This document shows, piece after piece, positions 1 to 7,234 of a DNA stretch of 64,000 nt. The notes below the pieces were generated by a model. That model saw nothing but the letters and a program-made list of their open reading frames with translations, was not told where the DNA came from and made no database searches. Position 1 is the first letter of the stretch, and every line of letters begins with the position of its first letter. The position numbers and the translations under genes were made by a program. The stretch is from Salinisphaera sp040361255 (GTDB taxonomy: Bacteria > Pseudomonadota > Gammaproteobacteria > Nevskiales > Salinisphaeraceae): NCBI RefSeq assembly GCF_040361255.1, contig NZ_APNG01000001.1, forward strand, positions 124,001 to 188,000, written 5' to 3'.

Positions 1-254
1 GCAAGATATTCCTCGACTATCTGCGCAACGGCCGCGGCGCCACCGCCATCGCCAGCTACTCGCCCCGCGCCCATCCCACACCGACCATTGCCGTACCGAT
101 TCGATGGGACGAGCTGACCGACCTAAACAGCCCGGATCACTACGATATTCAGCGCGTACTGCAGCGGCTGCAGAACCTGGAGAAAGATCCCTGGCTTCAC
201 CTCGGCGAGGCTAGCAAGCGGATCACCAAAGCGATGCAGGATGCGGTCAGTTAA
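1..254 (+). CDS. ligD: LigD-type polymerase domain, C-terminal part (5' cut by window edge)
   Basis: An open frame enters from the left edge (first full codon at base 3) and stops at TAA 252-254, giving about 83 residues. It reads KIFLDYLRNGRGATAIASYS, followed by RAHPTPTIAVPIRWDEL and a helical end. This matches the end of the LigD primase-polymerase domain, which adds nucleotides at broken ends during bacterial non-homologous end joining. Whether the whole gene is a full LigD or a lone polymerase cannot be told from here. It is a different gene from the polymerase at 7235-8107, so the genome has at least two such polymerases. Two Ku genes follow about 2 kb downstream, which fits a repair region. 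Confidence 0.85.
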   Translation, partial: KIFLDYLRNGRGATAIASYSPRAHPTPTIAVPIRWDELTDLNSPDHYDIQRVLQRLQNLEKDPWLHLGEASKRITKAMQDAVS

Positions 255-522
255 AGAGGCTAACGACGGCTTCGGCGGCCAGTCCTTGCTGGAAATTATC
301 CGCAAATGAACGCGAATTAACGCGAATTAACGCGAATTGGTTCCAGCGTTCGGAAGGGCTCCGTAGCAAGGTTCGAACTCTGAGGCTGTATCTGTATCGC
401 GACGATCGGACGGTGCCAAACGCACCGTCGACGTCGAGACAGATAAATCGAGCCACCGAACACGGATGACCAGACCGTTACCGGACTTCCCAGCGCCTTG
501 TCTACCGCACCACCCGGGATTA
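255..522. other. Intergenic stretch with one repeat end
   Basis: No convincing gene is seen between the polymerase stop and the toxin-antitoxin operator. The stretch holds one solo family A repeat end (300-340) and otherwise unique sequence. Short open frames here have no recognisable product and no ribosome binding site. Confidence 0.6.
300..340. repeat. Family A repeat, solo end (four 10-bp units)
   Basis: Four consecutive units of exactly 10 bp run from 301: CGCAAATGAA, then CGCGAATTAA twice, then CGCGAATTGG. The same 10-bp-phased pattern recurs at least nine more times in intergenic spaces of this window. This copy has no facing partner nearby and has one unit more than most. Confidence 0.8.
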
Positions 523-540
523 AACTAACTTAACTTAGTT
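523..540. promoter_or_regulatory. Palindromic operator of the toxin-antitoxin operon
   Basis: The 18 bases AACTAACTTAACTTAGTT form a palindrome with one mismatched pair (arms AACTAA / TTAGTT around a TTAA core). It ends 15 bases before the antitoxin start codon. Phd/VapB-type antitoxins repress their own operons from such sites, so this is the likely autoregulatory operator. No clear -10/-35 pair is visible apart from the AT-rich core itself. Confidence 0.6.
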
Positions 541-555
541 CAACCGGAGCACGGC

Positions 556-801
556 ATGAACACCTTCAATATCCACGAAGCCAAAACCCATCTCTCACGC
601 CTTATCGAAGACGCTGCAAACGGTGAGCCCTTCATTATTGCCAAGGCCGGCAAGCCGCTGGTGAAAGTCAGCGCCCTAACAGCCTTCGACGATAAAACGC
701 CTTCGCGCATCGGCTTCATGGCCGGCGAGTTCGACGTGCCCGATGACTTCAACGAGCTGGGTAAGGAAGCTATCGAAGACACGTTCTACGACCAATCGTG
801 A
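556..801 (+). CDS. Phd/YefM-family (VapB-like) antitoxin
   Basis: The 81-residue protein begins MNTFNIHEAKTHLSRLIEDA, the start of the prevent-host-death fold, in which an N-terminal DNA-binding beta-alpha unit is followed by a flexible tail that wraps the toxin. The tail here (about residues 45-81) is acidic and carries the D/E/F-rich pattern expected of a toxin-neutralising segment. The gene follows a palindromic operator and its TGA overlaps the GTG start of the PIN-domain toxin by 4 bases, so the two are translationally coupled with the antitoxin first. The family assignment rests on the N-terminal motif and the gene pairing. Confidence 0.9.
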   Translation: MNTFNIHEAKTHLSRLIEDAANGEPFIIAKAGKPLVKVSALTAFDDKTPSRIGFMAGEFDVPDDFNELGKEAIEDTFYDQS

Positions 802-1184
802 TCTTCCTGCTGGATACACACCTGCTGCTCTGGGCCGCCGCCGGTTCTAACCGGCTACCGCCAAGAGCGGCCGACCTCATTCAGGATGAAGCAAACCAGC
901 TGCTATTCAGCGCTGCCAGCATATGGGAAGTAGCGATCAAGGCCGGACTCAATCGGCCCGACTTCAAGGTTTCCGCTGGACGGCTCCGCCGCGCCCTGTT
1001 CGAGAACGGCTACGACGAACTGCCAATCAGCGGCCGCCATGCCGCCGCCATCGCTAATCTGCCCGATATTCACAAAGATCCGTTCGATCGAATCCTGGTG
1101 GCACAGGCGCAGGTCGAAGACCTGACGCTGTGTACCAGTGATAGTGTCTTGACGAGCTATCCGGGCAGTATCGAGCTGTTTTAG
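798..1184 (+). CDS. PIN-domain ribonuclease toxin (VapC-like)
   Basis: This 128-residue protein starts MIFLLDTHLLLWAAAGS, where the first conserved acidic residue (D6) of the PIN active site lies. A second acidic cluster is SIWEVAIK (about residue 48), and KDPFDRILVAQA (about 94-105) holds the third and fourth metal ligands. PIN toxins cut RNA with Mg2+ and are silenced by the partner antitoxin. The start is the GTG at 798, which overlaps the antitoxin stop. The length is normal for the type with a long PHDxxPFDR-like motif. The RNA target is unknown. The pair may help keep the neighbouring region in the genome. Confidence 0.9.
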   Translation: MIFLLDTHLLLWAAAGSNRLPPRAADLIQDEANQLLFSAASIWEVAIKAGLNRPDFKVSAGRLRRALFENGYDELPISGRHAAAIANLPDIHKDPFDRILVAQAQVEDLTLCTSDSVLTSYPGSIELF

Positions 1185-1259
1185 CCATACCTATTAGAGA
1201 ATTGCTCAATTGCTCGAGGGAAGGGAGAAGTGTCTGTCCCCTTTAGGTCCCAAGAAAAG

Positions 1260-2030
1260 TCACAGGCTTGACGCTAAATCGCTAACGAGTTGACTAGCAA
1301 GCAAGATAAGACCTAGAGAACCGGGTATCACTGCGGCTATCCAAAAGCCGAATCGTGTGTTGGCGATCGCACGTGAATTGGTGAATCTTTCAAACCACCC
1401 GCTCTTCCGGGAGTCGACGAACTCTTCTACTGTCGAAAAACTCATTTTCGCATGCTTTCTCAATGCGAACGACAATGCAGTTGCACGCGCAGACTCCCAT
1501 GTGATGAACGCCACCGCTGAGATAAGCATAGATAGTGCAGCAAGCGTGGCTAGTACATGATGAGCCGAGGTCGTCAAGTTCCAAAGACCAAAGAATGCGG
1601 CGTAGCCCGCAAGCTGAACACCGCGGAAATAGTGGTCTGCATTCTTGAACGTCTGTTCAACAAATTTCTTGTGTGCATCTAGGTTGCGCTGTTCTGTTTC
1701 GCGCTCCTTCGCTTGGTCGGCACGTTCACGCTCTATTGCTTTTATACGAGATTGCTCTTGAGCTGCGGCGACGAACAAGTTCGGTTTTGCTAGCGCGCCA
1801 GCGATGAAGTTGTAACTATCCTCGAGAATGTTCGAGAGTCGGCGTTTCTCGCTCGAGGTTAACTCGGCTCCATCGTTGAGGGCCTGGAGAAAAGGATAGA
1901 TCGCGCGTTGTAGTTCTTCGCCGGAAAGCTCGCTCATGAACTGGCCCCAAAAAAGTTTGCCACCTATCGTAGGTGCAATCGACTCTCCAAGAGTCCGCAA
2001 TATGGAGAAAATCCAAGTCTCGCATAGCAT
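1260..2030 (-). CDS. Membrane protein of unknown function with coiled coil
   Basis: This is a 256-residue frame not recognised as any family. From the alternative start MSELSGEEL (1937) it would have 225 residues, and neither start has a strong ribosome binding site. After a mainly helical N-terminus, residues about 88-122 (rich in E, R, Q and K) look like a coiled coil. Two hydrophobic stretches follow (about 138-178), then a soluble linker, then a last transmembrane segment (about 228-250). Base composition is clearly more AT-rich than the flanks and codon use is less GC-biased, which suggests horizontal transfer. It lies between the toxin-antitoxin pair and the Ku genes, pointing the other way. 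No function is proposed. Confidence 0.6.
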   Translation of the reverse strand: MLCETWIFSILRTLGESIAPTIGGKLFWGQFMSELSGEELQRAIYPFLQALNDGAELTSSEKRRLSNILEDSYNFIAGALAKPNLFVAAAQEQSRIKAIERERADQAKERETEQRNLDAHKKFVEQTFKNADHYFRGVQLAGYAAFFGLWNLTTSAHHVLATLAALSMLISAVAFITWESARATALSFALRKHAKMSFSTVEEFVDSRKSGWFERFTNSRAIANTRFGFWIAAVIPGSLGLILLASQLVSDLASSL

Positions 2031-2167
2031 GCGACGCCATAGCTGACCCCGGTTACAAATAATACTAACGTGCAGATACAGCCCAACAAACGCGAGTTCC
2101 GCATCTCATGGGCGCCACCGCCCCCTCCCCCACAACGTCCCTTCAGCACCCCAACCTAGTCTCAAAT

Positions 2168-2199
2168 AAATTCGCGTCCATCTGCGTTCATTTGCGGAC
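2168..2199. repeat. Family A repeat, solo end (reverse)
   Basis: On the minus strand this reads GTCCGCAAATGAACGC followed by two more 10-bp units (CGCAGATGGA and CGCGAATTTA after phasing). It sits about 65 bases before the ku start in the divergent gap between the low-GC membrane gene and ku. No second end is seen nearby. Confidence 0.7.
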
Positions 2200-2265
2200 T
2201 GTGTCTTCCCCGGTTTTCCGTCATAGTCAGTTGAAAGCCTTCCCGGCCAACAGCGAGACGAGCCC

Positions 2266-3042
2266 ATGACCGCCCGAGCGATGTGGAAAGGTGCGATTCA
2301 TTTCGGCGGCATGCGCGTGCCGGTGAAGTTCTATGCGGCGGTGGCCGACAAGAGCGTTCATTTTCGGCTGCTGCACGAAAAGGACCAGGTGCCGGTGAAG
2401 CAGGCGATGGTCAACCCGGAGACGGATGACGTGGTCGCCCAGTCCGAGGCGAAGTATGCGTACGTGACCGAGGATCACGACTGGGTGGTGCTCGACGAAG
2501 AGGACTTCGACGCGATCGAGCCGGAGGCCTCTCGCGAGATCGATATCCTGCATTTTCTGCCGGCGGGGGTGATCGACCATCGCTGGTATCTGCGCCCCTA
2601 CTATCTCGGCCCGGACGGAGACGAGGCGAGCTACGGCGCGCTGATCAAGGCCCTCGAACAGACCGGCCGTGAAGGCGTGGCCCGCTGGGTGATGCGCAAG
2701 AAGACCTACGTAGGCGCACTGCGGCTGTACCACGGCTATCCGGTAATGGTGTCGTTGCGCCATGACGGCGAGGTCGTATCCATCGACGAGTTGAAGGCGC
2801 CGAGCGGGCGCAAGCTCGACGACAAGGAACAGGACATGGCGGCACAGCTCATCGACATGCTGGCCGAGGATTTCGACCCGGCGGACTACGAGAACAGCCA
2901 CCGCGAACGCATTCTCGACCTCATCGAGACCAAACGCCGCGGCGAGAGCGTGAAGCTCACGCCGATCAAGCAGCGCGAGCCGTCGGACAACGTGGCCGAA
3001 GCCCTGGAAGCCAGCCTGAAGCGCGAGCGCAAGAGTGCCTAA
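2266..3042 (+). CDS. ku: Ku protein (NHEJ), first copy
   Basis: This is a 258-residue Ku-core protein starting MTARAMWKGAIHFGGMRVPV. The WKGAI.FG..VPVK start, the DIL.F/I... strand block (about 85-100) and the MxxYLVALR-like segment (here KTYVGALRLYHGY, about residues 145-157) are typical of bacterial Ku. Ku dimers ring DNA ends and recruit LigD for ligation without a template partner. The protein ends soon after the core and has only a short basic tail (QREPSDNVAEALEASLKRER), unlike its neighbour. The stop overlaps the GTG start of the second Ku by 8 bases, so the two are made together and could form a heterodimer. Confidence 0.95.
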   Translation: MTARAMWKGAIHFGGMRVPVKFYAAVADKSVHFRLLHEKDQVPVKQAMVNPETDDVVAQSEAKYAYVTEDHDWVVLDEEDFDAIEPEASREIDILHFLPAGVIDHRWYLRPYYLGPDGDEASYGALIKALEQTGREGVARWVMRKKTYVGALRLYHGYPVMVSLRHDGEVVSIDELKAPSGRKLDDKEQDMAAQLIDMLAEDFDPADYENSHRERILDLIETKRRGESVKLTPIKQREPSDNVAEALEASLKRERKSA

Positions 3043-4108
3043 AAACAAGGAAGACAAGGACGACGACAAGGACTACCACGAGGCCGAGCACCACGGCCCG
3101 CGGCCGTTCTGGTCCGGCACGATCACCTTCGGGCTGGTGAGCCTGCCGGTGAGTCTGTACGTGGCCACGCGGTCCAAGCGCGTGAAGCTGCGCATGGTCG
3201 ATCACGATGGCGAGCCGCTGGCCAAGCGCTATTTCTGCCCGGCCGAAGAAGTCGCACTCGAATCCGACGAGATCGTGCGCGGCTACGAGGTCGAGAAAGA
3301 CCAGTTCGTGGTGGTGGAAAACGACGAGCTCGACGCCATTGCCCCGGAGAAATCGCAGGAGATCGACCTGCGCCGTTTCGTGCCGGTGGACCAGATCGAT
3401 CCGATGTTCTTTCAGCGCGCCTACTTTCTGGCGCCGAACCAGGGCGCGATCAAGCCCTATCGGCTGCTGGCCCAGAGCATGGAAGACAGCGAGCGTGCGG
3501 GCATTGCCACCTGCGTGATCCGCGGCAAGGAATATCTGCTCGCGATTTTGTCGCACCAGGGCATTCTGCGGGCAGAGATCCTGCGCTTTGCCGACGAGCT
3601 GCGCACCCCGGCCGATATCGGCCTGCCGGAATCGATCGATGCCGATAACGACCTCACAAAGAAGATGGTCAAATCGATCGAGGCGAACGGGCGCAAGACC
3701 CTGGATCGCGACGCGCTCACCGATGTGCGCTCGGAACGTATTCGCGAGCGCGTGGACGACAAGCTGGAAGCCGACGAAGACGTGATCCACGAGGCCGAAG
3801 ACGACGATATCGAGGATGGCGACAGCGACGAAGAGCCGGTCGATCTCATGGCCGTGCTCAAGCGCAGCCTGGAACAGAAAAACGATGCGTCATCCGCTGG
3901 CAAGTCACCGAAAAAAAGCAGTCGCGCGGCGGGGCACAACAAGCGCTCGAAAGACAGCCCTGCCCAGGACGAACAGGCCAGCCGTGTCGATAAAAGCACC
4001 GATATGACGCGCGCCGAGCTCTACGATCGCGCGCAGGCCTTGGATATCAAGGGCCGCAGCCGCATGAGCAAGGACGAACTGGCCGCCGCGATCGAGGCTG
4101 GCTCGTAA
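3035..4108 (+). CDS. ku: Ku protein, second copy with charged tail and SAP-like C-terminus
   Basis: The 357-residue protein begins with a lysine/aspartate-rich leader (KNKEDKDDDKDYHEAEHHG), then the Ku core (RPFWSGTITFGLVSLPVSLY onwards, about residues 23-280). A long low-complexity extension, acidic and then Lys/Ser-rich, spans about 240-320. The last 35 residues (TRAELYDRAQALDIKGRSRM and following) resemble a SAP/Rho-N helix-turn-helix, a DNA-binding module also found at the end of eukaryotic Ku70. The start is GTG at 3035 inside the end of the first ku. Its core differs strongly from the first copy, so they are old paralogues. A heterodimer with the first Ku is likely but not shown by the sequence. 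Confidence 0.95.
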   Translation: MPKNKEDKDDDKDYHEAEHHGPRPFWSGTITFGLVSLPVSLYVATRSKRVKLRMVDHDGEPLAKRYFCPAEEVALESDEIVRGYEVEKDQFVVVENDELDAIAPEKSQEIDLRRFVPVDQIDPMFFQRAYFLAPNQGAIKPYRLLAQSMEDSERAGIATCVIRGKEYLLAILSHQGILRAEILRFADELRTPADIGLPESIDADNDLTKKMVKSIEANGRKTLDRDALTDVRSERIRERVDDKLEADEDVIHEAEDDDIEDGDSDEEPVDLMAVLKRSLEQKNDASSAGKSPKKSSRAAGHNKRSKDSPAQDEQASRVDKSTDMTRAELYDRAQALDIKGRSRMSKDELAAAIEAGS

Positions 4109-4128
4109 ATAGCGCCGACGCTTGCTTT

Positions 4129-4134
4129 TATAAT
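4129..4134 (+). promoter_or_regulatory. Possible -10 box upstream of gltS
   Basis: A perfect TATAAT lies in an AT-rich patch (TTTTATAATCATAAAC) in the 240-base gap before the symporter gene, in otherwise GC-rich DNA. No good -35 is present at the usual distance, so this is only a candidate. Confidence 0.3.
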
Positions 4135-4348
4135 CATAAACTTGCGCTTGATCTATCGGCACAGCACAAGCGTTTGTGCAGAGTCATGCCGTGACGGCAC
4201 GAAAACTGCGTTTCCCTGCCCGAGGGAATCCGACTAGTGTAGGAACCGGGGGTATGGCGACGACAGGTCGCCATGGCAACGGCAAGCGATGTGCCGTCGG
4301 GAACCGCGCACTTCGCAAGAATCAGAATACAACCGCCAGGGGGCTGTC

Positions 4349-5782
4349 ATGTCTGCCGACCAGATTGGCTTTTCGCTACTTATACTCGCCGTGCTGCTCT
4401 ATGCCGGCAAATGGGTTCGCATGCACTGGGCGCCGGCCCAGAAACTGTTTTTGCCTGCCTCGATTCTGGCCGGCGGTATCGGGCTGTTGCTCGGCCCCGG
4501 CGTGCTCGGCGCGATCGTGCGCGCGGTCGGCGGCGAAGAAGCGCCGCTCGCCCAGGGCGCGATTCCCGAATCGATGCTGTCCATCTGGAGCGATCTGCCC
4601 GGCTTGTTGATCAACGTGGTCTTCGCCACTCTGCTGCTAGGCGTGCCGTTGCCCAACTTCAAGCGCGTGTGGGGTCTGGCTGGCCCACAGCTGGCGTTCG
4701 GGGTGACGCTCGGCGCCGGTCAGTATGTGATCGGCATCCTCATCGCCGTGCTCATTCTGGCGCCGTTTTTTGGCGTACCGGTGATGGCCGGCGCGCTGAT
4801 CGAAATCGGCTTCGAGGGCGGCCACGGCACGGCCGCCGGCCTGCAGGGCACCTTCGGCGAACTCGGCTTTGCCGATGGCGCGGACCTGGCCGTGGGCATG
4901 GCCACCGTGGGCGTGATCTCGGGCATCGTGTTCGGCATCATCCTGATCAACTGGGGCGTGCGTAGCGGCAAGAGCGCGGTACTGGATAAGAGCGTCGACA
5001 ACATCCCGCATCATCAGCGCCGCGGCCTGGTAGCCCACGACGAACGCCCCGTGCCGGCCGGCAACATGACCGTGCGCTCGGAGTCGATCGAACCGCTGAC
5101 CCTGCATTTCAGCTTCATCGCCATGGCCATTCTGGTGGGCCTGGGTATTCTCGAGGCCATGAGCTGGGTCGAACGCATGACCTGGGGCAGCGGCGAAAAC
5201 GGCATCGAACTGCTTAGCGCGGTGCCGTTGTTTCCGCTGGCAATGATCGGCGGGCTGGTCGTGCAACAGGTGCTCTCCCGTTTCGACAAGCACAACCTGC
5301 TCGATCGCGACTTGATGGTCCGTATCCAGGGCTTTGCGCTGGATCTGCTCATCGCTGCGGCGATCGCCAGCCTGTCGCTGACCGTGATCGCCGATCACTG
5401 GGCCGCTTTCGTGCTGCTTGGCCTGGCCGGCATCGCTTGGAACGTCGGCATGTTCCTGTGGCTGGCGCCGCGCATCATTCCCAAATACTGGTTCGAACGC
5501 GGCATCGGCGATATCGGCCAGTCCATGGGCGTGACCGCCACCGGCCTGATCCTCATGAAGATCGCCGACCCGGATAACCGCACCCCGGCCTATGAAGCCT
5601 TCGGCTACAAGCAGATGGTATTCGAGCCGTTCTTTGGGGGCGGCCTGGTCACCGGCCTGGCCCTGCCCATCATCTACAACTTCGGCCCCTGGCCGCTGTT
5701 CGGCGTCATGCTCGCCCTGGTGGTGCTCGGTATCGGCTCCGGCCTGCTCTACTTCGGGCGCTTGAAGCAGGAACAAACCTAG
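4349..5782 (+). CDS. gltS: Sodium/glutamate symporter family protein (GltS-like)
   Basis: This 477-residue, strongly hydrophobic protein has about 10-12 membrane segments and the two-repeat layout of the ESS family. The first repeat carries FEGGHGTAAGL (about 154-164) and the second carries GDIGQSMGVTATGL (about 386-399), the paired re-entrant motifs that bind Na+ and substrate in GltS. E. coli GltS is about 400 residues, and the extra length here is mostly a soluble stretch between the halves (about 210-250). The ATG at 4349 is chosen because GGGGG lies 5 bases upstream and a membrane segment starts soon after. Substrate (glutamate or another acid) is inferred from family only. Confidence 0.85.
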   Translation: MSADQIGFSLLILAVLLYAGKWVRMHWAPAQKLFLPASILAGGIGLLLGPGVLGAIVRAVGGEEAPLAQGAIPESMLSIWSDLPGLLINVVFATLLLGVPLPNFKRVWGLAGPQLAFGVTLGAGQYVIGILIAVLILAPFFGVPVMAGALIEIGFEGGHGTAAGLQGTFGELGFADGADLAVGMATVGVISGIVFGIILINWGVRSGKSAVLDKSVDNIPHHQRRGLVAHDERPVPAGNMTVRSESIEPLTLHFSFIAMAILVGLGILEAMSWVERMTWGSGENGIELLSAVPLFPLAMIGGLVVQQVLSRFDKHNLLDRDLMVRIQGFALDLLIAAAIASLSLTVIADHWAAFVLLGLAGIAWNVGMFLWLAPRIIPKYWFERGIGDIGQSMGVTATGLILMKIADPDNRTPAYEAFGYKQMVFEPFFGGGLVTGLALPIIYNFGPWPLFGVMLALVVLGIGSGLLYFGRLKQEQT

Positions 5783-5806
5783 CGCCCCACCCCACCTGCC
5801 AAGACC

Positions 5807-5836
5807 ACGCCACTGCGCTGCGACGCGTAGTGGCGT
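5807..5836 (+). terminator. Hairpin after gltS
   Basis: Perfect 8-bp arms ACGCCACT / AGTGGCGT (5807-5814 and 5829-5836) enclose a loop that can pair further (GCG/CGC). There is no T-run, so it may be a weak terminator or only an RNA-stabilising stem. Confidence 0.4.
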
Positions 5837-5882
5837 AGTCGCCTGTGCTCGGCTAATCCGGACTGGACGTCCGACGCATTTT

Positions 5883-5902
5883 TGGAAAATAATGATTTTC
5901 CA
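5883..5902. promoter_or_regulatory. AT-rich perfect palindrome in the hydrolase leader
   Basis: TGGAAAAT-AATG-ATTTTCCA is a perfect 8-bp inverted repeat 52 bases before the chosen hydrolase start. It stands out from GC-rich surroundings. The spacing and symmetry suit an operator for a dimeric repressor; a hairpin in the 5' leader is the alternative. No regulator gene is adjacent. Confidence 0.45.
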
Positions 5903-5953
5903 TTGGCGCAGGTCGCGCCGATGTCGAGACAAAAGGCGACGAGGGAGGCCGGC

Positions 5954-6865
5954 ATGGTTTCGCAAGGCAGGCAGAACGTGTCGTTCGAAAGCCAAGGCAC
6001 CACCTGTGCCGCCACGCTGCACTTGCCCGAAGAAAGCGATCACCAACCCGCCCCCACGATCGTGATGGTGCACGGCTGGGGCGGCACCCAGCTGCTTCTC
6101 GTCACGCATTTCATCGAGGCATTCAACGCGGCCGGGTTCGCGGTGCTGACCTTCGACTACCCCGGCTGGGGCGACAGCGAAGGCACGCCCCGCCACACCA
6201 TCAATCCCTGGAAACGCGAGCAGGTGGTCGAGCACGCGATCGCGCACGCCCGCACCCTCGACCAGGTCGATGAAAACCGAATCGTGCTCTGGGGCACCTC
6301 ATTCGGCGGCGGGCATGTGGTCAAGATCGCGTCGAAGCATCCGGAGCTCTGCGGCGCCATCGCACAGGTGCCCATGCTAGATGGCATACGCGCCGTGACC
6401 GCCGTGCCGTTCACACGCATGCTGCGCTTCGGATGGGATATGGCCCGCGACCTGGCCAGGCCTGGACGCACCCATTACATCCCGGCGATCGCCCCGAAGG
6501 GCGAGTATGCCTCGATGGATCGCGATGGGGCCTGGCGGATCGATGCATGGGTCGCCTCACATCTCGACGAGGAATACGACAATCGCGTTTCCGCCGCCTC
6601 GCTGGCGACAATGGGCTTCTACCGCCCGTTCAAGTACCTGAAATCCATCCGTATCCCCACGCTGATCATCGGCGCGACAAGAGACACGGTCGCCCCCTTC
6701 GACCGCCGCAAGGTCGAATCCCAGGCATCCGATCAGGTGAGCGTGAAAACGATCGACGCCAACCACTTCGATCCCTACCTTCAGCCGTGGTACGACACCA
6801 ATATCGGCCTGCAACTCGAGTTCCTGCGGGCGCTGGTTTCGACAAACGACACCGCAACCACATGA
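5954..6865 (+). CDS. Alpha/beta hydrolase
   Basis: The 303-residue protein has the alpha/beta-hydrolase layout: the oxyanion-side motif MVHGWGG (about 40-46), a nucleophile elbow GTSFGG (serine near residue 119), an aspartate after a late strand (IGATRDTVAPF, about 240-250) and the final histidine in DANHFDPY (about 274). The nearest known groups are uncharacterised hydrolases that include dienelactone-hydrolase-like and X-Pro-type enzymes; the substrate is not deducible. ATG 5954 is preferred over an upstream TTG at 5882 because GGGAGG sits 5 bases before it. It stands alone, convergent with the split ligD operon. Confidence 0.85.
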   Translation: MVSQGRQNVSFESQGTTCAATLHLPEESDHQPAPTIVMVHGWGGTQLLLVTHFIEAFNAAGFAVLTFDYPGWGDSEGTPRHTINPWKREQVVEHAIAHARTLDQVDENRIVLWGTSFGGGHVVKIASKHPELCGAIAQVPMLDGIRAVTAVPFTRMLRFGWDMARDLARPGRTHYIPAIAPKGEYASMDRDGAWRIDAWVASHLDEEYDNRVSAASLATMGFYRPFKYLKSIRIPTLIIGATRDTVAPFDRRKVESQASDQVSVKTIDANHFDPYLQPWYDTNIGLQLEFLRALVSTNDTATT

Positions 6866-6973
6866 GAACTATCGCGTTGCGCGGGTGGATTAGCGAAGCG
6901 TAATCCAACAAAGAACCCAGCATGCAGGGCTGATCCGGCCGACGCACCAAGCCGTCAGGAGAGGTCGTTCCAT

Positions 6974-7003
6974 GTTGGCTTACGGCCTTCGGCCTAAGCC
7001 AAC
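6974..7003. terminator. Strong hairpin between convergent genes
   Basis: Arms GTTGGCTTA and TAAGCCAAC flank an inner GGCC-TTC-GGCC stem with one bulged C. No T-run follows on either strand. By position it could end transcription from both sides, or it could be a repetitive palindrome. Confidence 0.4.
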
Positions 7004-7023
7004 CTACGCGGCTGTCTTTCGCC

Positions 7024-7054
7024 TTATGCGCGTGTCTTCGCGTTTATTTGCAGA
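7024..7054. repeat. Family A repeat, solo end (reverse)
   Basis: On the minus strand this reads GTCTGCAAATAAACGCGAAG and continues ACACGCGCATAAG. It is nearly identical to the left end of the full element at 46558-46702 (two differences over the end). No partner end lies nearby. Confidence 0.75.
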
Positions 7055-7234
7055 CAACCTGCCTGCTTGAGCGCGGCCAACTGAGTTTCATGCGTACTCA
7101 CGTACAACGTGGGCCTACGGCTTACGCCCGGCATGCACCTGCACGAATGCGAGCGCGTCGAGGTGTAACCCATGTCCTGGCACGGCCCTCTTTCTCATTT
7201 CTGCGACCCGGGGCCGAGCCGTTCGCTGTTGGCC

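Larger units (their letters stand above)
6866..7234. other. Convergent intergenic region with two hairpins and a repeat end
   Basis: The 369 bases between the ends of the hydrolase and the LigD polymerase gene hold no supported gene. Present are a hairpin TGGATTA-GCGAAGCG-TAATCCA (6886-6907), a longer stem GTTGGCTTA...TAAGCCAAC with inner GGCC/GGCC (6974-7003) and a family A repeat end (7024-7054). Confidence 0.7.

Noticed and set aside
300..340. Possible CRISPR-like array at the 10-bp tandem repeats
   Set aside because: Units are 10 bp with no spacers, and the same pattern occurs as solo ends elsewhere. No cas genes are present.
4637..6247. A 536-codon open frame antisense to gltS and the hydrolase
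   Set aside because: It is rich in His, Arg, Gln and Ala, which is typical of the complement of GC-rich genes, and shows no domain. The opposite strand has two clear proteins.
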